Shown: positions 58,301-64,000 of the stretch, piece after piece
Position numbering within the stretch: position 1 is the first letter of the stretch
Layout of the letters: the number at the start of each line of letters is the position of its first letter
Source of the DNA: Trichuris trichiura
Lineage: Eukaryota; Nematoda; Enoplea; Trichinellida; Trichuridae
DNA length: 64,000 nt
Direction: 5' to 3'
Assembly: GCA_037903355.1 (NCBI GenBank)
Contig: JBAJFE010000011.1
Coordinates: 2,613,001-2,677,000, forward strand
Program-made: the position numbers and the translations under genes
The notes under the pieces: model-generated
Seen by the model: the letters and a program-made list of their open reading frames with translations, nothing else
What the model was told of the DNA's origin: nothing
Databases searched by the model: none

Positions 58301-61300
58301 TATATTTATATACAAACTAAGTGACTATAAATGCATGTCGTAAAATGGGATTGTACCTCGTCGTCTTTGATGGGGTAAAAATTGGACAAACATGTTACAT
58401 TGAAAAGGCGTTACGACCACGCGACGCTTCCGGAAAAATGACAACCGATACAAATCGCGTTTTCACGGACCACACCGATACTAATCTACTTTCCAGAAAG
58501 TTTTCTTCGGCTCTGACAGTTCCAATCCGGGATCAATACGTCAGCGACCGTTTGAAACATATCCTGCCGAAGTCAACAGGATGCAATGCTTGAGGAGGCG
58601 AGTCCGAGCGCCGCTGCATCGATTTCGCTCCATCGTTGCCGCGCGAAACCAAAGGGTCGGCTAGCGAATTCACCAAAACCCGCCGTCGCTACGAAACCGT
58701 ATAATGGAGCGTAGAGAAAATATTTAAAAATCAAAACAATTAAGCTGAAAAAAACTACCCTATTCCTTTGGGGGACAAAGAAGCTTAAACGCGTTGCGCG
58801 GAACTGACCAGGGTAAGCATAGGCGGCAGACAACACACCGTGTACGTCTGAAGGGAAATTGAAGAAGCGACGCTGAACAACATTCCTGCCAGTAAGAAGC
58901 ATTATGCAAATGATGGAAAAAGGAAAAACGGCAGAACGGATACGACGGCCGACTGCAATTGATCAAAGAAGAGTACGACGACTATTGCGAATGAATGCAC
59001 GTCTGGCGCGTCCCGCGCGTTCAACAACAATAAATTCCGTTTACTCACCCTTTGCAGCGCGTCAAAGACCGAACGAGCAGTAGTAAAGTTCAACGCAACG
59101 GCATTACAAATAATGTTTCTCTCAAAAATCAACATAACATGAATACGCCGAACTGAGCTCTATTCTACTTGGCATAATGGAGCTTTAGGCTTTTGGATCT
59201 GAAGTCCAGATAAGATAAGACGAATCCTATTTCAATAAAGGCAAGAAGCATCGATAGCTGGGCAATTCGAGAAAAAAAGTGCAAGACGCTCTTTGGCATT
59301 CTTTTCAGCGACATCAAAAGCCTATGGCTAAGCATTAGTAGAAATGAGCGCCAAAGAGCCAACATCTTGATAGCGTTAAGAGCCACCTTACGAGATCTTC
59401 CCAACAATAATGACGTACACCTATGCATCGGACGAAGAAAAGCATAGAGCTTCCCAGATTGAACGTCAATCGGACAGTTCGGATCCGCTTATGTTCTGCT
59501 AGTAATAACCTGTCCACATAGTTTGTTTACGAATAGGTCGTGTTTGTAAATAGCTTTAACAACAAGAAAACAACAAGTCAAAAAGCCGAAATGTACTTTT
59601 GGCTACATTCTCTAAGCGTTTGGGTAAGCATGTTTATTACGTGGTCTCGTTTTTTTCAAAATTCTGCTTCAACGTCGCGCGACTGAAAGACGCGCGCCCA
59701 GTGCCCGCCAAAGCTTGGCTCAATTGAATGAGCTTTGCTCGCACTGGCACCCAGCGCAGCTGCATGCATAATTGCCATGAAAGGTAGAAGAAAAGCTGTT
59801 CATTACGGTCAGCCTAACAAGTGGAAGAACGATAGTTCTTGTCAAGTCGGCCAGTTCGATATTGACTTTGCTCGAAAATTTATTCCGTCTGAAAACTGCT
59901 TAATTCGATTACTTTCGGGTATCGCTATCATTCAGCTGCCTAAGACACAATTGGCATTCTTCGCCACCAAACGACAAACTTGCCCGGCATTAGGACCACT
60001 TTCCATAAATCTACTTTGACGACTTGCCTCTTTATACTGTGCTTTGAAAGCAGCGGCTGCAGCGAGTTGTTTTCTTGCGATTACTTTTCCCTCTACTTTA
60101 GTATATTTTGTTAGCCAACATCGCAAGGCTGAAAATAGCGCCGGCATCAAAAGCACCTGGCAAGCGTACGACATTGGAACTTCGGTTGCAACCGCTCGCC
60201 TGCGCTACATACAACAAAACGGCAAGACGAGACTTGCAGCGAGCCAAGGGATACGTACGATCCATTATTGCTTTCTCGGCAAAACAAACACGGTATGCAT
60301 GCCAGTTGTGCCGGACGATACCCAACATATTCAATAGGACCTGAATTCCGAAAAAGGACGAGTGGCGTGGCAAAGCTAAGCGACTACATTTTCTCGCTTA
60401 AACTGCTCAGGATGTGACAATAGAATGTTCGCTAAGCACGTCAGCGATAACAGTTTATTATCGCGTAAAAAAATAAGGCGGAAAAAAATGAAGAACTGAA
60501 AAATGCGGAAGGAAGCGTCGCAGCGAGGATTTGCTCTATTATTCATGTTAGAAGAACAGCTAGTACAACATATCATTTAAACTGACCTGCGGGCATAGAA
60601 AACAGTCCCATTTGTAGAAATAAGGCTAAGCTGCAGTCTATTATTCAAGGACAACGCTAAGCAAAACACTCCTGCCTGCGAAAAGCAAACCGACAACTTT
60701 ATCTTTAAATGATGGAAACAGTCTTATTGCAAAAATAGAGGATAGACTACGCTTTCAATGAGTGACTCACCAGTGACACGCTAACAATGATTAAGACCCT
60801 AAAGAGATAAATGAACATTAAATTTTAGAGTTTCGTAGTTGCAGGCTAAAAAATGCTTCCGCAGCACAAGGATGGAACCGCCCTTGAGGATTTTGTCTCT
60901 GGGCCGCCCACCGCCATACTGTACACACTGTTCCACCTTTACGTGAGCCTAAGCCTAAAAATAAGGCATATATTTTGGCCTAAATTAACGTTAGGGTACA
61001 ACATGCTGACAGAAACGAATTTGCATCAATTATTTAAAATGCAAAACGTTCAGCTTCTTCCTCTGCGGGAGATACGTATCGAACCTGCAAATCTGAGCCG
61101 CCGCGGACAGCTAACAATCGCGGACAATAGCGGGTGCTTCTACTGGCTACGTATACAAGCTGGATAGGCGCTACAGCAGTTGCTCCTCTTGTTACTACAA
61201 GCTTTGATGGCAATTCTTGAATAAAATGCTTTACTAAATTGCGCTGTCGATTTATGCTACTGATATTTTTTCTGTATTTATTGCTCGTCAATGTTACTGA

Positions 61301-62632
61301 AGGATGTCGACTTCAAAAAAAGGAGAAAACGAGTGAGGATGGTTTCTTTTCGTAAATAGCAAAACCAACTTTCTGATTTGTGACATTCGACATAACTTTA
61401 ACAAAATTAAAGCACAATATCTGTTCCGCTATGGTATACAGGGACGACTGGACCCTCTCATGCCTGAAGCACAGAATGTATACGCTCGTGAACAATGTAT
61501 TCCCACCCCACATCTTATCCCGCTAATCTTCGTCCGTCAGCGCAGAGAATTTTTCAAAATGCGCTTAAAGAGTAAGCAAGGAGCTCATCGAACCATTGGT
61601 TACTGTATAACGCGATCAACTTTCTAATATAAACAACGCCTCTATCAGTCGCTGAAGACGACATGGCATAACGTCTGAAGTTGCCCAATGAGCTCGTGTT
61701 AAATACTAACATGAGAAGTTACAAAAAGCGACATCAAGGCATTATAAAACAACGGAGACGACCTGAAAGAACAGCCAAACTTGAGCACTATTTATATTCC
61801 TACAGTAAGACTTAAAACGCAGAGGACAAAAGCTGTCAGCTCGCAACTAATCGTCGCCGACCTTTTATAAGGTTACAAAGGCCTTTCATGAACATTGGCT
61901 GCCTGCGCTTTATAAATGCGAACACTGCGAACAGAGCATCTCTACGAAAATGTAAAGTTGACATATTGTTCCCAAAACGACTGAATCTACAAAATGTTAA
62001 AAATTTTGCTTCTAAGGTCGCGTGATGGTTGTGTCTGCCTAATGGAAGTAACAAAAAAAATGTTTAGCGATTGCAAATTCTTTTAGCCAATATCCTGCCG
62101 GTAGCATATGCTCAAAAAAGTTCATTGGATCGCCTCGCTGTAAAGCTACGACAATAATAATTACAAGTCCAAAAATGGTGAGCAGGTATTATCAGCACCT
62201 GAAAATCACTTTCTCCGGGAGCGACATGCGGTTGGTCATTGCATAGTTGCTTCAGTCTGCGAATAGCAGCTGCAATTTAGAGTGCAGCTCAATTGAGAAC
62301 ACCTTAAACAGGTAAGCCTAATTGATTTTGGTGCCTTCCACGTTCAAATTTTATCCCGACAATCCATTGGTCGCTTGACAAGGTTTTGTAAGGATAAGTT
62401 CTATCATTGCGTTATGGTACACTAATCAACAGGAATTTAGCAACATTAATTTTCAAAGCTGACTTTTTGACGCTTAAGAACAATACAACAAAAAGAGACA
62501 GCATACCATCTTATGTGGTCTTCGGAATGGTGATGAAATGAAGTTTAGCATATTAGTATGCAGCTCGTTTTCAACTCTTAATCAGATCGAGAAGATAGCT
62601 AAGCAAATAATAACTTTCGTAAAATTCCTTAG
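49310..62632. other. 13-kb region without convincing genes
   Basis: Many overlapping open frames occur on both strands (for example 53593-54075 plus against 54196-53366 minus) because stops are rare in this composition, but none shows a domain, signal peptide with splice support, or consistent exon chain. Microsatellites include (CT)n at 50207-50224, (GC)n at 50459-50478 and (GA)n near 57297. The region lies directly upstream of muscleblind and may be its long 5' intron and regulatory DNA. It could hide small exons that were missed. Confidence 0.45.
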
Positions 62633-63532
62633 ATGGAAGAAGGAGAAATTGTTGACGACGACAGCGACTACTTCAACCTGTCCGACGAAATTGAGGAACG
62701 AACCAATGATGCGAAGCAGAGTGGTATTTCCCTCGTTCAATCGGCTCAAATAGCGAACGAGTGGTTTCAAAAGGCATTTGCACATCTTAGCACTTAATCC
62801 ATGCAAATTTCGACAACTGATTCCCGTTGCAGGAGTGCAAAAGGCTTGCCGCCCAAGTTAAACTCGCGGTCTGTAGTCAAGACATCTTATGGTACGACTG
62901 TATGAAGTCATTTGAAAAGAAACAAAACTACAGGGATGATGGCAAAAGTCGTCAAGTAGCAGATAACGCGAATATGTTACTACAACAGCGGTGAACTTAT
63001 TCAAAATATTTACAGACGGACAGCTTAATGGTCGCTTTAAAGCCCACCTCCTTAAACAACTTACAGCCTGAGGAAAGAGAGGAATACATGATTCGTTATT
63101 GGATGCAGAGAGTATCCAAAACATACGGAGACTTATCGGAAGCCAATGCCGAATTGCAAAGTGAAATAAATTCAACCAACGAGCAATTGCCCTTATCCAA
63201 AAGCATAGCTGCCCAATCGATTGACGAAGCGTTGGATGAGTCGGTGGAAAAGTTGTTTTGTACAATTAACAAATACTGGAGCAATTGTAGGTAAGTAAGC
63301 GTATATTATTCCTACCGACAGCATAGGCGTCAGCCGCTTCTCTTTAGTGGCGACGCATTGGAACAGCAGAACGAGACAGAATCAAAAAGGTACGTATAAA
63401 CATATTGTCTCCAAAGAAAATTCATTTCTTAATGCTGAAATCACTGTCAGCAACATGATGACCAAATGGATAACTGGCAGCTGCGATGCTCCAAATCAGT
63501 CAAAGCGCGAAAATGTGTACCGTATTCGTGAG
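62633..63532 (+). CDS. Unrecognised multi-exon helical protein (3' end beyond the part that could be joined)
   Basis: Exons 62633-62773, 62833-62955, 63016-63290, 63348-63389 and 63451-63532 join with consistent phases (0, 0, 2, 2, 0). The first exon begins exactly at an acceptor (ATTCCTTAG|ATG), encodes an acidic N-terminus (MEEGEIVDDDSDYFNLSDEI) and must end at a GC donor (CAAAAG|GCATTT) to stay open, giving a 59-nt GC-AG intron. If it is not spliced there, the frame stops at 62795. The following parts are helical and charged (ECKRLAAQVKLAVCSQDILW; EEREEYMIRYWMQRVSKTYG; ELQSEINSTNEQL), with coiled-coil potential. No family is recognised. Continuation after 63532 is unclear. Confidence 0.5.
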
Positions 63533-64000
63533 GTAATAAATTTGTGAGTTGGGAATGAGAAACTTCAGTCTATGCTTGAAGAAACCGTTGGAACAAATGA
63601 CGCGACCTAAAGGCATTGTGATTCAAGTAAAAAAAAACTTTTGAAAGTCAACTAACAATGCAGGCAGCGTTTTAGCGACCGCTGACACAATGGAATGCAG
63701 GAACCATCAACGCTGAATTATCTTTCTTTAAAAGAAGACGCACATTTCGCGGGAAATCAAAATCCGCTAAAGGAGAACCATTTTCATATGACTTTAGGTA
63801 AGAGGCAAAGTGCTTAGCGCGCGTACACCTATTTTATGCTGGTATTTCAGTCCCTATAATGCGTCAAGGAAGAAAGTTATTGGACCAAACAATATGGGAA
63901 ATGCACAGAAGCCAATGTTGGCCAAAACTGAAACCCGCCCAACTCCTGTAAAAGGTTCGGATTGTTTCCTTACGTCAAATACCGACTGTCAGTGACTGTG

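Noticed and set aside
1..64000. Bacterial features such as operons with ribosome binding sites, CRISPR arrays, att sites or replication origins
   Set aside because: The intron-rich genes and metazoan families show that this is eukaryotic nuclear DNA. No regularly spaced direct-repeat array resembling CRISPR was seen.

Overview
The window reads as nuclear DNA of a small-genome metazoan, most probably a nematode and possibly a clade I (Trichuris-like) one. Most reconstructed introns are about 50-110 nt with GT-AG ends. Several genes have a 3' splice acceptor at or just before the ATG, which would suit trans-splicing. One transposable element carries two copies of the nematode telomere unit TTAGGC. 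The genes that can be named are metazoan: WDR26, YAE1, muscleblind and a multi-dsRBD protein. The genus is an inference. All gene models were built by eye from reading frame, splice consensus and phase.

Region 1 (1-9200) is an accessory, repeat-rich stretch. It holds a segmental duplication (about 1-2105 and 6402-8945). Each copy carries one small secreted-protein gene with the same TATA box, signal peptide and C-terminal motif but a completely different low-complexity middle. Between and inside the copies are a Penelope-like retroelement relic with 149-bp inverted ends, a 413-bp MITE with an 8-bp target-site duplication and a matching empty site in the other copy, and four copies of a roughly 90-bp repeat.

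Region 2 (9200-13700) is gene-poor. It contains a 658-bp terminal-repeat element with two 150-bp direct repeats and a 46-nt tRNA-Ser 3'-half-like primer-binding site, plus a possible small coiled-coil gene.

Region 3 (13773-20690, minus) is a complete or near-complete WDR26 (CTLH/GID E3 ligase subunit) gene. Its LisH exon is separated from the rest by a 4.3-kb intron. Region 4 (20700-27780) is mostly non-coding but holds a three-exon secreted WAP-like cysteine-rich gene at 23092-23539.

Region 5 (27783-38843) is gene-dense. It has an unidentified zinc-ribbon-like protein followed 234 bp later by YAE1 (plus strand), then on the minus strand a RING protein, two tandem paralogues of a membrane-anchored armadillo-like protein, and a protein with four dsRNA-binding domains.

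Region 6 (41331-48759, minus) is muscleblind, with two pairs of CCCH fingers and several phase-compatible cassette exons. The 49-62 kb stretch upstream has no convincing gene and may be muscleblind 5' regulatory or intronic DNA. The last 1.4 kb (62633-63532, plus) starts an unrecognised multi-exon gene. RNA-binding and post-transcriptional functions (muscleblind, the dsRBD protein) and ubiquitin or Fe-S housekeeping genes (WDR26, RING, YAE1) sit side by side, but nothing in the sequence shows that they act in one pathway.
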